The position numbers and the translations under genes are program-made. DNA of 64,000 bases, taken from NCBI GenBank assembly GCA_037447605.1, contig CM074815.1:754323-818322 (forward strand). Reading direction: 5' to 3'. Positions within the stretch are counted from its first letter, which is position 1; each line of letters begins with the position of its first letter. The notes below the pieces were generated by a model. It made no database searches. It saw only the letters and a program-made list of their open reading frames with translations, and had not been told where the DNA came from. Source of the DNA: Zygnema circumcarinatum (Eukaryota > Streptophyta > Zygnematophyceae > Zygnematales > Zygnemataceae). This document shows, piece by piece, positions 11,205 through 22,878 of this stretch.

Positions 11205-14200
11205 TTACAATACCTGGCCGTTGTCTGAATACGCTTGGCGCAAAGGGAACACCACCCTCAGCTCTCCATAGAGGTAGAACTTCCGCTTATCCAACTCCTC
11301 CTTATCACTCACCTGCTCTTGTCCTATCCACGTGCCTCCATCGCCGCCTTCCTCCCCAACACAATCGCCTAAGTCTGCATTGAGACCACTGCTCCTTTTA
11401 CCTGACATGCCTGCTTCACTTCTACTTCCTGTATCCACATTTTGATGGTTGGCCCCCAATCTCCCAATATAAGATTGGCTATTGGAGACAGACGCAGTAC
11501 CTTTCAGCTCTGCATTCTGCGATCTCTGCCCTTTTAGAGGTGGACACAAGAACTGTAGATGTAAGGCATACCTAAGGGCAGGACTTGGACCCCGAATCCT
11601 CCCTCTTCCACTTCTCTCCTGTACCCATCGTCCTTGTCCTTGTCTGCATCGCTCCCACGTGTCCGCAGTACTGCTACCCTCACTACCCCCTCCATCTCTC
11701 TCTGCACTCAATCTCTGATGTCCTATACCTTCACTACATTCAGATTTCTCCTTGCTTCCAGTTTCCCTTGATGTTGCTACTTGTTTACTGTGCCCTTCTG
11801 GTCTCCGCATGAACTCTGTTCCCAGACTGCCATAGATGCCTTGCAAATCCTTTTGTGGACGCTCAGCTACAGAAGGTGAAACCAAAGCTTTTTGTCGCAA
11901 GAAGGTCTGTTGTATGTGCAGAAGTCAAAGGAGCTTGTGGTTAGAGCAAGCCAAAACTTCTTGCCTTGGAAAAGATGATAAATCGAAAAGGGGGAGTCAG
12001 AAAGTACTAAAAAACTGCCTTTGAAATTTAGAGAACATGTGCATGCTTAAGGAGTAAAGTTGATGAGGGTACCTTTGTGCCAGGAGGCATGTCAGATAGG
12101 TCATAGCTGCAGAGAAATGTGTGTACAGGTGTTGCCTCTGGATTACTCACTACCTGCAATGCAAATACCCAATAGCTTTTTAAAAATGACCAAATTCAAG
12201 AGCTTTTAAAAATGACCAGATTCAAGTAACAGATGATCAAGTCCACCTGTGATGATTTGGCTTGCTGAACCAAATCACATTTAGATTCTGAAGCTGTTTT
12301 TGTTGGCAAGACTGTTGCCGACTTCAAAGGACTGCAAGTTTCCACACCACCAATCAATGACTTCTGGAGGGCCAATGAGCCAACGATGTAATTGTTGAGA
12401 AACAAAGAAAGATAGGAAGGAAGAAATGCAGCCTAAAATTTACCCAACTAAAATGACTTTAACCATCACGACGAGCAACGTGAACGATCAAGCTATGGTT
12501 TGCAGCCCCTTCCTCCACCTTTATTCTCATTAACCACTACTAATGCTGCTGCCCTCATAAGGTTCAATACACCCATAGAAAAGGAGTTTAATTTCCAAAA
12601 ACCATATTTATGATTAAGGATTTCCAGCAATATACCAGTTGTACTCGCCCCTTTGGGGGCACTCGCATTCGGTGGCGGCTTGACCCTGTACCTTCGCCAG
12701 TAAGTGGTTTTGCGAGAGGGATAGCAGCACTATACAAAGGAGAATCATCTGCCGGGTCTCTCGATGTTCCATATGCAACATGGATGGCAAAAGGAAGCCT
12801 CCTTTGAGCAGGGGCCCATTCACCGCCTGTGATGTTAAGCACTCCCTTGAAACCTTCCACTCTCTGCATCCCCACCAATAGAGCAATCCTAACAGTTAGC
12901 ATTCACACGGAACATCTTTTGTTATCGACGTTAGATGAAGTAGAAGTTTTGGAAAGGTGCGGTTTGTTTTCCAGGTGCGAATGAGAAACTAGTTTATGAC
13001 AGGTGCAAGAGCATACCACTGTATACTGATTGTAGACAATGCATTACTGGTGCATCATATGCCCCGGAAAGAGTGCGATTTAGATTCTGTTGATAAGCAA
13101 CAAAAGCTAAGGATGCTTTTTACCCATACTTGGCCTTTAGTTTACAAACTTAGAATGCTCACCCGCAAAGGTGCACCTGCCAGATGGGCTGACAATAAAC
13201 TTTCTTCATACGATCCAACAAGCAGACGCCTTGCTCCTCCTCCAACACTAACATTAGCACTGCAACTACATCGCCATCCTCTCCTTCGTCGACTCCCACT
13301 CCTACTCAGTTCTGAAGGAGACAACTCTGAAAAGCATTCAAGCTTTGAGTCTAAACTCGAGCTGTCCAGTCCGTCATCCTCCCGAGACGAGCGACCATTG
13401 AAGGATCGACTTGTGATAAGTGACCTAAAAGGAGAAAGATTTGTACTACTATCGCTGTTCTCCAAAGAGCGGCAGTAGGCACATATTGAAGTTGGGTTCG
13501 GCGTGCTGGCTATAGTGTTAGAAAAGGAGCTACTATGAGTAAGAAGCCGGCGAGATGCAGACAAGAACTCCCCCGTAGGGAGACTGCCCTCCATAGAAGC
13601 AGGTCTATGCAAAGAAGATGAAGGTAAAACTCGAACTTCTGGTCCAGAAATGTCAGAAATTTGAGTTTCCTCATGTCCAGTTTTGCGGGGTCGGACAAAT
13701 GGTAAAGTGGCAGCTGCTAAGGAAGGCTCGCCTGGTCCAAGGGGAGAGAGAGAGAGGGGAGGAATCGCATATTGAGATTGAGAAGATAGAGATGAAGATG
13801 CCCGGGATGATGAGCAGTCGAATGGTGTCCTATCCCGAATTGCAGTGTTCATTTCAGGAATGTCGGAGTTCGCAACTAACTGCTTTTGACCGGCCCTTTT
13901 ACTGATACTAATTCCAACTTCATTTCGAGGTTTGGGGATCGCCATTGGCCTGCTACTTGAAGTCACAGACTTGTTGCTTTCCGAGTCACGACCTGCACTC
14001 TTAAAGGAACTCTCCATCCGCCCTTCAGTCTGTTCTCCTTCTCCCTCCAATATGGAAATGCCTCCCACCATCCACATCTTCGATTGGTTGTCTTTCTCCT
14101 GTACCTTTGTGACCCCTCTGTTGTCGTTTCCATGCTTGTTGAGCTCACTGCTGAGTTTGCTGCTTCCTGCTGCAATACACATCCAAGCCGACAGACTATT

Positions 14201-14680
14201 TTTTCAGAGTTGCAACAGATTCTTAAATTCAAAAAAGGAAAACAAACAGACCACCCTAAAACACCCCACTCTAAAAGACTGATGAAGACATTTAACCCCA
14301 ACCCCATACAGCACTTCCAGTGATGCATGGCACATTTCAGTGCTACAGTTCTCAGACCCACATCCGTCATTCCGTTTCCTAGTTGACCAATGCTGCTGCT
14401 TCAACATGAACAATTTCAGCGTCTGAATTCCTCAAAAACTCCAAAATTCATACTCTTCCAATCAAGTCAATCTTCCGAAAGTCACTGAAAAGTATAGCAC
14501 AGCACCTGCTGCTCCATTTCCCTTCTCTTCGTCGTTGCTTGGCCACAGTTGACGTTTAACCCCTCCACTACGAAATTCAGGAACACCCATGACAGCTCGA
14601 GTTGATGGGTCATGTGCAATAGCGTTTGATACTTGTGGAGAAGACGACCACTCTCCATTTGTCACACTGAGAATCCCCAT
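11205..14680 (-). CDS. Atos/FAM214-family protein (DUF4210 + Chromosome_seg)
   Basis: Five exons on the - strand, all in phase: 14680-14506, 14169-13163, 12863-12636, 12153-12073 and 11906-11205, giving about 730 aa. The long Ser-rich N-terminal half is low complexity. The conserved core begins with [14 protein letters not shown] (residues 377-390), continues with [14 protein letters not shown] and [10 protein letters not shown], then [31 protein letters not shown] and GTKTFLRQK, and closes with [14 protein letters not shown] and [15 protein letters not shown] (residues about 704-718). This is the domain order of eukaryotic Atos (FAM214) proteins; plant members are uncharacterised, and the Chromosome_seg name comes from a fission-yeast meiotic factor. 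The last codons could instead be a donor (CAG|GTATTG) to a further short exon that I did not find. The start ATG follows a possible 5' UTR acceptor (CCACAGCAG). Confidence 0.88.
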
Positions 14681-16450
14681 AGTGCAGACTGGCTGCTGTG
14701 GTTGAAGGGGACAAAAACAAACAAAAAAACCGAAAGGAAATACATGTGTAAGTGGCAAGCTTGCACTTCAAGAACCGTCAAGAAAAACTTGGTGTTTCCA
14801 TTCACCTTACTAAGAAAGGAAAACCTCTCACAAATCATTCGGTGTGCCCCTGCGGTATTCATGCTAATGAAATGTTCAACAAGATAAAGCCAAGCTTAAA
14901 TAAGTTGCGTAAACCCAGTTTGATGGGGAAATGCATCCCTCTAATGAAAGACCTTGCTTGAGATTTGAAGGAAACGAAAAAAGAGTGTCTGACATTTGTA
15001 TTGAGGCGTAATATATGAAATGGCAAATGACATGTTCAAAGAAGCACATAAGCTTAAAAATAGAACACCATCATCTACATTGGAGCCCAGCAAGGTAGTT
15101 GAATCAGTCGCCGAAAAAGAATGCACAGAACTGAAAGTGAATTTCAAAAAAAACTATCACGCCAGAAACATACATTCTGGAAAAAACACACAAAGTCGAA
15201 GACTCAGCTTTCATAGAGAGTAGTCTGGGTTAAGATTGTCAAGCGAAAGGAACAGACACACACTTCTCAATGAAATAAAGAAAAAAACTTGACAGAACAA
15301 CATTCCTTCACTACACAAAATGGCGGAACAATGCTATAGTTCTATTCCACTGGGCCTCTCACTGTCTTCGTAAAAGCATCTAGCTGCAACTGAACACATG
15401 CCTCTCTCTCCCGCTCCCTCTCTCTCCCCCTCGACCTCTCCCTCTCTCTCGCATGACCAAGCATGTGTAAGGGTATTAGATCCCTCTCCTTCTACCCCTC
15501 CCCCCTCTCTCTGAAAGACCAAGCATGTATGAGGATATTGGCACACGTATGGTTGACATCGTCCAAGCCAAAAAGTCAGAGGAACGAGCAAGAAGGAATG
15601 CCAACTGAGGACAAAGTTAGTTTCAGCTTCACCTACTGTACTGTGACACGACCTTCAAGAAATACAATGCGCAAGCTTTTCAAAGGGTGTTTCTTTTCTT
15701 CAACATATGCTAAACATTCTGTAAAACACCAGTTCAGCCTTCGACTAGTCAAGACCTTCGATACTTAGAGAAGAACAGTGCTCCCAAATAACGTGTGGCT
15801 CCGCCGCCCACAGCTTCTCATATCCCCTGAAACTGAAGATAGGAAGAGAGTGGGAAAAAAACTTCTCAACTATACCAACAGCAATGAAACAGAGCTCTAC
15901 AGCTCTTTCGCCTTATCATAGCTGAAAAAAGCCTCCTACAAACAGCCCACTAAGCTCGTTCTCTTGCATACATATCCAAACCCCAATTCCTTACCCTCAC
16001 AAAAAGATTCTCTCAAGCATGAGGTCAAACTTGCACCCTTCAAACACTAAATAGCTGCCAAATAACAACACTTCACACAAACATCCAGTTCCTATTTTCA
16101 CATACTTGTCAAATACCTCAAAAATGCGAAATCTTCTCGAGGACGCGCCCTCCAGACCCCGAATTTTCGAGCTCCCCACTCCCTCTCCCTCCCCNNNNNN
16201 NNNNTTCCCCTCCCCCTTCCCTTCCCCCTCCCCTTTCTTCTCCCTCTCCCTCCTGCAGCCCCCGCAGCATCAAAATCACGCCACGGCCTCCGCAAGCAGG
16301 CGCGTCCACCAGAAGTTCGAGTATCCCAGCTTTCTCCTCCGCCATAGCCCCCCGCCACGTGTCCTGCAGGCGCCCGCCGCCGCCATGGCTGCCAGCTCTG
16401 CAGGGAGTGAGCGCGCTCTCCAAGACTCGTGCTGCCGAGGATCTCGAATA
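14681..16450. other. Upstream region of the Atos-family gene
   Basis: No further gene was recognised. CT-rich blocks occur at 15390-15520 and 16180-16260, the second broken by an assembly gap. Part of this is probably promoter and 5' UTR of the - strand gene, whose ATG follows a likely acceptor and may therefore have a non-coding first exon here. Confidence 0.5.
16195..16204. other. Assembly gap (10 N)
   Basis: Ten Ns inside a C/T-rich run (CCCTCTCCCTCCCC before, TTCCCCTCCCCC after). The true length is unknown, and frames crossing it are meaningless. Confidence 0.99.
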
Positions 16451-16454
16451 AGGG

Positions 16455-16725
16455 GAGCCGTGCGACACCATGCGACGAAATGCGACAGTATCCTACATAG
16501 TGTGACTTACTACGACCTCCTGCGACTCCGTGCGATGGATTGAGATGTGAACCGATGCCTGCGACATTGTGCGACCAAATGCGATTATGATTTTGATACT
16601 GCGACTGACATGCGATTTGTTGCGACACAATGCGACGAACAGGCGCCACAGAAGGCTGGCCGTGCGACTGGGACGGGCGACCGGTGGTCGGTGCAGGGAA
16701 CGGCTGGCGAACAGCTGTGGAACTG
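16455..16725 (+). repeat. Clustered TGCGAC/TGCGAT hexamer repeats
   Basis: About a dozen copies of TGCGA(C/T) lie in 270 bp (for example GTGCGACACCATGCGACG, then TGCGACTCCGTGCGATGG and GTTGCGACACAATGCGACG). Spacing is often 10-11 bp, about one helical turn. Flanking letters vary, so it is not a simple tandem array. It sits between the divergent Atos-family gene and COX11. Function unknown. Confidence 0.7.
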
Positions 16726-16729
16726 CGAC

Positions 16730-17737
16730 GGGCGGACGAGCGGACAGGCAGCATGGAGTGCCGTGCTAGAGCGATCGTTGTCTCACACTCAGGATATGGG
16801 ACATGGGAGATGGGCGATGGGACGGAGAGTGAGGTGGGTGGAGCTTAGTACATGGATGGCAGCAGAAGGAGGGAGGGCCAAGGCACTTTTGGGGGTAGCG
16901 AATTGGGATATTTGTACTTGATGGGGGGTAGAGGCTTGGGGATGAATGAGGGAGCAACAACCTTTGGGGGATTGGTGTCAAAGTGAGAGTTTAGTGGTGC
17001 AATCACTGTCTTGGGTTGTGGCCAACATTGTCTTGACAGTCCCTCTTCGCCGCTCTCTACCAACAGTTCATATCCGTCGCTTTGGTCCTTTGTTACCTTT
17101 CTCGCAGTCGTCCTTCACAATAACCATTTCCTATGTACTTCCAATGGCTATTCAATACTAGTTTATGCTTTCTTTTGGCCACCGCTTGTCTATGTCGTAA
17201 GCCATGGACGCCATGTTGTAGAACAATGGATCGTTGTGAGATCAAAATCCCAAATCCAGTTCCTCAAACAACAAATTAGGAACCATTTGTTTATCTCTGC
17301 CATGCTGCAAAGCCCAATGGGGCTCGTGAGATAAAGAGAAGCAAAGCAAAACAAAGGCTATATTTGAAGGAAACAAGGTTACAGGTCAAGACCCAGTCAT
17401 GAGATTTTCACATTTCCATGGCATGGAAACGACAGTTCCGTTCCGTTTCCGTTCCATTGCCGTTCTGTTTCTCCCGTTAGCCATTGGCAGCCTCAAGTCG
17501 CCACGTCGACGAGGGAGTGTCCACTTGGCGCTCCCTCCGCAGGCCATGTGGCGCTTCCGACGGCCGACACGTGGCGCTTCTTTCTCGCAGACACGGCCGG
17601 CTCTCCGCCCGCCATGGCGACCTCCAAGCTCCGAGCCCTCCTCCTCCCATGGCGGAGGGCTCTGCCCAAAGTCCGGTAGCGCCATTGCCGGCCTAAAAGC
17701 GGAGGGGTCGTTTTGGAGCAGAGAGGAAGGTGGCAAA
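16730..17737. other. Spacer upstream of COX11
   Basis: There is no convincing gene. Around 17085-17150 the words TTTGGTCCTTTGTTACC, GCAGTCGTCCTTCACAA and CTATGTACTTCCAATGGC weakly resemble the LINE 3' tail and may be an old copy. About 17500-17590 contains CACGTGG-like words (GACACGTGGCGC) that match plant G-box cores and may belong to the COX11 promoter. Confidence 0.4.
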
Positions 17738-17765
17738 TTTAGGGTTTCAAGTTTATTTAGGGTTT
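17738..17765 (+). promoter_or_regulatory. Two telo-box motifs upstream of COX11
   Basis: TTTAGGGTTT occurs twice, at 17738-17747 and 17756-17765, about 42-69 bp before the COX11 ATG. Telo-boxes (AAACCCTAA in either orientation) are known in promoters and 5' UTRs of plant ribosomal, translation and organelle-related nuclear genes. Their position fits a COX11 core promoter or 5' UTR element. Confidence 0.55.
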
Positions 17766-17806
17766 GCAGAGAACAGGAGAGACATGGGGTAGAGAAAATA
17801 GGTTTA

Positions 17807-18139
17807 ATGGAGGGAGCTATGGCGGCTTCTGGCTCCCGGCCACGGTTACTCTGCAGCTGGGTGCACGGATCAGGAGCATTTAACGCTTCCATTACCAGTT
17901 TCAGTTCCAGTTCCAGTTACAGGTGGGCTTGTCAGAGCACAGAAGTACTGAGAGGGAAGGGAGCAGCTCGACAGGGAGGGAGTGGCTGTGGGAGCTCGTA
18001 TGTTGCAGTTCAGCAATTCAGAAGCTCTGCGCAGTGCTACCTTCCAGTTGAAGGAGGGGCAAAACCTTCAGCAGGTAATGGAGAATGAGCCGTCGGGTAT
18101 AGATGAGTATATGTATAAAAACACAAGTATAGGTGTATG

Positions 18140-18193
<54 letters not shown>

Positions 18194-19981
18194 CATATAT
18201 GTATAACCATATTCAATACCATTTTCTTTTGAAAGGAAACCTTACTCTGTGTCCTTAAATATGGACGATAACCACTGAGTGGTGCAAAAACTCAACCAGT
18301 TTATCGGAAAGCCAAAAGACGTAAAGAATGACATGTTGACGCTTCCCCCCAGTATGGAATTTTTTTTGTAGAGTGACATCATGAGTGATTTTGTGCAGCA
18401 TCGCGCGGTAAAAGGCTTCTGGAAGCGAGCCAGGCTGCAGCTTCCAAGAAGTCGCAGGGTATGGTGCTGTACTTAGCAGCTCTGGTGGTGGCCATGGTCG
18501 GCGCCTCCTATGCAGCAGTGCCCCTTTACCGCATGTTCTGTCAGGCAACCGGGTTCGGGGGAACAATACAACGTCGCGAGGTTTGTGAAATTTAGGGTTT
18601 GCAGGGTTTGCAGGTTTTCAGGGTAGTGAAGGCAAGGGTTTTTGGCGTTTAGCCGTGTGTTTTAGGCAGGTTACTGGAATCAGTGCAAGTAGTTGAAGGG
18701 GTTGTTTTGGGGAATTGGGCTGTGGAAAAACAGAGTGTGGAGGAGAAGATAGCTCGGCACGGGACGGAAACTGCAGCAAGGTTAGATGGCCTGCATGGAG
18801 CTGGAATGGGGGGTGCAGCAGAGGCGAAATCTGCTGCTTGGCGAAATTCAGATTTGAATTCAGATTTTTTAGGCTGAATTCAACTATGGGCTTTTGATGT
18901 CTAAGTTTCGTGTTCGGTTTGTTGCAGACCGCGTGAAATTGTCGTTTACTTTAATGCTGACGTGGCAGATGACATGCCTTGGCGCTTTCTGCCAAGCCAA
19001 CGCGAGGTAACAAAAATTTTTGTGCCGCTTTTTCTGAAGCTCTAAACTGTAACATGGAAAAAAATGCACCACATTTTAGAGGGGAAGGAACAGGTGGAAA
19101 GGGAGGAGGGAGGGAGATCGGAAGGGAGAGGGAAAGGAGGAGATGGAGAGTGGGAGGGGGGGAGGTAGGCGGAGCATTAGCGAAGGCAGCGGAAATATAG
19201 AGAGGAAAGGAGTGGGGAGAGTGAATGGGCGGAATCAATGAGTGGGAGCGAAAAACAGGGAAGAGATATATGGAGGAAAGGAGCTTCATCAATGTGCTCT
19301 TACATTGGCATGATGACTGGAGACACTCTCACTTAGACTCTTATCTGATTTATTCAACATTTGCCCCTGTTTTTTACAAAACTGTTGGGTCACTAAGATT
19401 GCTTCGTTTCATTGAAATCTTACATTCCTTTCTTTTCCTATACCCTTTGCTGTATCTTCTTCAGGTGGTTATACGGCCTGGACAAAGCACTTTGGCCTTC
19501 TATACAGCCCATAATAGGAGCAATCGGCCAATCACAGGGATTTCTACGTATAATGTGACCCCCTTAAAGGTGAAATTTTGGGCCTTGAAAGGGGAGGCTG
19601 GGTGGTGGCGAAGGAGGGACTATTTCTGGGGTATATGGAAGCTTTTTGTTTCCAAAAATTTGGGGAAAAAGGGGCTGCAATTCATAGAATGTAGTGTGGC
19701 ATCTTACAAGTGTGGGCTGTACTTGCAATTTTATATATTTTATTTTATATTTTATTTTATTTTATTTTATTTTGTATGTCTGGGAGGGGGAGTGAGTGCA
19801 GGCTGGAGCTTACTTCAATAAAATTCAGTGCTTCTGTTTTGAGGAGCAACGACTGAGGGCGGGGGAAAAACTGGACATGCCTGTAAGTAGCCTGTGGGGG
19901 GTGAGGGAGGATGGGGGAGGTGGGGAGGAAGAGAGAAGATATGTTCGTACAGGGAAAGCGCATACGAGAGAGAGAGAGAGC

Positions 19982-20016
<35 letters not shown>

Positions 20017-20359
20017 GGGAGCAAATGGGAGGGAGGGGCCCACAGATTCTATAGAGCTGACTCCTTCTCCAACCAGTGAGAGTATCAGACTTGGAAAAGC
20101 TTCACATTTTGGGAATTTGAAATCAGTACACGCTCTCCCTCGACATTAGTAACAACGAAATATAAAGCACTCCCTTAAATGCAAAATTCTTATCATTTTT
20201 TTCTAGTCTGAAACCAACTATTGTGTTTGCTTGCAGGTGTTTTTCTACATCGATCCGGAATTCGCCACTGACCCAAAAATGAAGGATGTCAACTCTCTAA
20301 CTTTGTCATATACATTTTTTAGAGTGGACGACGATGAGGAGAGTGAGAGCTCTCAGTAG
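17807..20359 (+). CDS. COX11: Cytochrome c oxidase assembly protein COX11
   Basis: Seven exons in phase: 17807-18074, 18399-18580, 18734-18780, 18928-19006, 19465-19569, 19802-19882 and 20237-20359, giving 294 aa. COX11 is an inner-membrane copper chaperone that delivers Cu(I) to the CuB site of COX1. The N-terminus (about 1-85) is Ser/Arg-rich like a mitochondrial presequence. One transmembrane helix lies at about 110-130 ([19 protein letters not shown]), followed by [16 protein letters not shown]. The copper-binding CFCF motif is intact (Cys237 and Cys239 in [10 protein letters not shown]). The family end [12 protein letters not shown]...LSYTFF is present. A second ATG at 17819 is an alternative start. 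Intron 1 carries a TA microsatellite and intron 6 a GA one. The length fits plant COX11. Confidence 0.95.
18144..18204. repeat. (TA)n microsatellite in COX11 intron 1
   Basis: A nearly pure TA run of about 60 bp with two single-base interruptions. Confidence 0.95.
19966..20011. repeat. (GA)n microsatellite in COX11 intron 6
   Basis: A GA run interrupted by two GC steps. It produces Glu/Arg and Ser/Leu shadow ORFs. Confidence 0.95.
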
Positions 20360-20484
20360 CGCCGCCCCTTGTAAAAAAAAGTATGAGCGATTGGTCAATA
20401 TTGAAATCGCAGATATCTTTTGCCCCCTTAATGTTCCATGTAAAATTGACTCTTTCTATGAACTTGAGAACTCTATACCGATAA

Positions 20485-20501
20485 TCTCTCCCCCCCTCTC
20501 C

Positions 20502-20532
<31 letters not shown>

Positions 20533-20566
20533 ACTCTTTCTCTCTCTCTCCTCTTTCTCTCTTTCG
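20485..20566. repeat. (CT)n-rich tract 3' of COX11
   Basis: Interrupted CT/TC run about 125 bp downstream of the COX11 stop codon. Confidence 0.9.
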
Positions 20567-21112
20567 CATTTTGAGGCAAACGAATGGAGCTCCGTTTGGA
20601 CGATAGGTTCAAATACATTATTACACAAGGCTCGGAGCCTTCCCAGTCGTGGAAGTAAAATCAGCCCCTCCTCCGACTGCAATAATGTTAACTACAGCTC
20701 ATCAAAAAATTATGAGCCATTAGACTTTTCTCAAAAACATTTCAAAAAAGTCACAGTTATATTTCAAGAGCAGGCGAAGGGGGTCGACACCATTCAGCAG
20801 CAAATAACTGTTTGAAGCCAATGCTGGCAGGCATAGATTCTCCAACTCTTTCACTGCCAAACATGCTTTTTCTAAGCCATGGGGATCCGAGCTCTTCCCA
20901 TGCAGGGCAAGCATGGAGCCGAGTGAAGTCAAACATAGAGGAGGGAAGGGGCAGGAGAAATTGGTTTACTGCTGGAAAATGATGGCTCGCATTCATTGCA
21001 ATGGCTGGCAACCATTGGATTCAATGGTTCGAACCATCGGCAATGGCTGGCAACCATTGGTTTCAATGGTTCGAACCATTCACAGATCGGACCATTAGAC
21101 AAACCAGTCGAC

Positions 21113-21400
21113 TGGTTGGCAACCAGTGGTTGCGGACCGAAACAACCATTCGACTGGTTGGCAACCAGTGGTTGCGGACCGAAACAACCATTCGACTGGT
21201 TGGCAACCAGTGCCGCCGGATCGAAACAACCATTCGACTGGTTTGGAACCAGTGGATGCCACTGGTTGGCAACCAGTCGAATGGTTGCCAACCAGTGGCA
21301 TCCACTGGTTGGCAACCAGTCGAATGGTTGCGAACCAGTGGCGCAGGACTGAAACAACCATTCGACTGGTTCGGAACCAGTGATCCAATGGTTGGCAACC
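21113..21400. repeat. 42-bp subterminal repeats, left part of element A
   Basis: Units read CGACTGGTTGGCAACCAGTGG followed by TTGCGGACCGAAACAACCATT. The first two are regular, a third has GCCGCCGGATCGA, and then inverted and shortened modules follow to about 21400. The core CTGGTTGNCAACCAG is a dyad. Confidence 0.85.
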
Positions 21401-21659
21401 ATTGAATTTCTGAAATTATGCCTTTTTGCAAAGATGGGTCGTTTGTGTTTTTTGGTTGGTTGCCAACCGTTGACAACTAGTGTAACAAGCCTGATGGGTA
21501 CAGATGCGTACGAATTCGTACAGAAGAATCGTACGGCTGTACGGGGATTCTGTACGGCGAACCGTAATAGTTTTCTCCGAAACGCCGACGGCATTTTGGT
21601 AACTGTAGCGTTCAGTTCGCTACAACTAGTGATTTAATGGTTGCCAACCATTTGATTTA

Positions 21660-22144
21660 CAGTCTAATCACGTTATAGTGTCCATGTCGGTCCCCACACA
21701 TTTGTGTCACTATATCGGTAATGACCCGTTTGTCATTTCACATTTATAGTAACAATGTTATTACATATGTTTTTGCGGTATATCCGTACGACTTTGATAC
21801 CGTACATTGTACTTTTTGGGCAGTCGTCACGTGGGTAGGTGTGTACGAACCCTAGTGAGCATGTGTACGGACAACTTGATATGTACGGTCAAGTCGATAT
21901 CTGACGATATTAGTCGATAATGTGTACGGTCGTAAATATATTTGTAACGCATATTCCAATACGTGGGTGGATAATATCGACATTTTGAATATATAGTAAC
22001 AATCAGGGTTTTTCAACGTCATTATATCCGTAATGGCGTCACTACTGGCGCAGGATCTGCAGTGGTGCAATTCCGTTCCCGGAAAAAAAGTCAGTATATC
22101 CATGCTGTTATTATAAACAGTGTCACTATAACGTGATTAGACTG
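21660..22144. mobile_element. Tc1/mariner-like MITE with perfect TIRs
   Basis: A 21-bp perfect terminal inverted repeat, starting CAGTCTAATCACGTTATAGT, lies at 21660-21680 and in reverse at 22124-22144. TA dinucleotides flank both ends (21658-21659 and 22145-22146). The element is 485 bp, AT-richer than its surroundings and has no ORF of note. The TA target and CAGT end are typical of Tc1/mariner elements. Related internal words (CACTATATCGGTAATGAC and CATTATATCCGTAATGGC) form subterminal repeats. Confidence 0.82.
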
Positions 22145-22179
22145 TAATGGATATAACCATTCGACTGGTTGTCGACTGG

Positions 22180-22522
22180 GCCCCGGAAGCCCTCCTCCGG
22201 CGATCTTGGCTACCTTTTATCGACAACGTATTTCCGTCGCCCTTCAGCGTTGCCTCGCTTCTACGCTACTTCGGCGTGCTGCAGTTGTTGGTGACCGTGT
22301 TGGTGGACTTCCGCCGCTCCCTCCTCGCGACGTGCCTCACATCGGTGACCTTCGCGGCTGCTTCTAGGGCTGCGTTGTTGTGCCTAGGCGTAGTTTTCCG
22401 CTCCTAGCTTCGTTTTATTGTGTTTCGGTCCTTTGTGACCAGTCCTTCGTGGTTCCACATTTTGCCTTTATCCATGTAAATTTGATGGCCTCGCCATCGC
22501 GAGTTCAATGAAAGTTTGCGTT
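22180..22522 (+). mobile_element. 5'-truncated LINE copy nested in element A
   Basis: Nearly identical to 3589-3933, with only a few substitutions and short indels (CCTCCTCCGG-CGATC against CCTCCCTCCGGCCCGATC; TTCTAGG against TTTTAGG). It covers the end of the last LINE ORF and the whole 3' tail, the usual outcome of target-primed reverse transcription that aborts early. Both junctions lie inside the 42-bp repeat module. Confidence 0.88.
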
Positions 22523-22878
22523 GCCAACCAGTGCCGCCAGATCGAAACAACCATTCGACTGGTTGCCAACCAGTGGTTGCGGACCGAAACAACCATTCGA
22601 CTGGTTGCCAACCAGTAGACGTCCAACCATTGCCATCCAATGGTTGTCCAATGGTTGCCGATCCACTGGTCCGAACTGTGGAACCATTGCAATGGCTGGC
22701 AACCATTGGATCCACTGGTTCGAACCATTGGCAATGGCTGGCAACCATTGGATCGAATGGTTGATCCAATGGCCCGACCTGTTATCTTCAATCTGTGTCC
22801 CGAAATATTGTATCGTATCGTATCGGGGGTTTAACTTAAAATATCGTACACCCGAAATCATCCTCACTAGCAACTTTG

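Larger units (their letters stand above)
21081..22680. mobile_element. hAT-like non-autonomous element A (8-bp TSD)
   Basis: It begins CACAGATCGGACC at 21081 and ends GGTCCGAACTGTG at 22680, so the 13-bp termini are inverted repeats with one mismatch. It is flanked by a perfect 8-bp duplication, GAACCATT, at 21073-21080 and 22681-22688. Inside are 42-bp repeats (21113-21250 and 22525-22620), a TA-flanked MITE (21660-22144) and a LINE 3' fragment (22180-22522); without these inserts the element is about 770 bp. There is no transposase. The 8-bp duplication and CA start suggest the hAT superfamily. Confidence 0.8.
20985..22790. repeat. CAACCATTGG-rich host repeat interrupted by element A
   Basis: 20985-21080 and 22681-22790 share the module CAATGGCTGGCAACCATTGG, alternating with TGGTTCGAACCATTGG. 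The two parts are the left and right halves of one older repeat, split when hAT-like element A inserted at GAACCATT. No terminal repeats of this outer unit could be defined. Confidence 0.6.

Noticed and set aside
16098-16754. A - strand frame of 218 codons
   Set aside because: It crosses the 10-N gap and a CT-rich tract; composition alone explains it.
21001-21594. Overlapping ORFs of 80-220 codons on both strands
   Set aside because: All six frames stay open because the 42-bp repeat and its modules are divisible by three and lack stops. These are transposon sequences.
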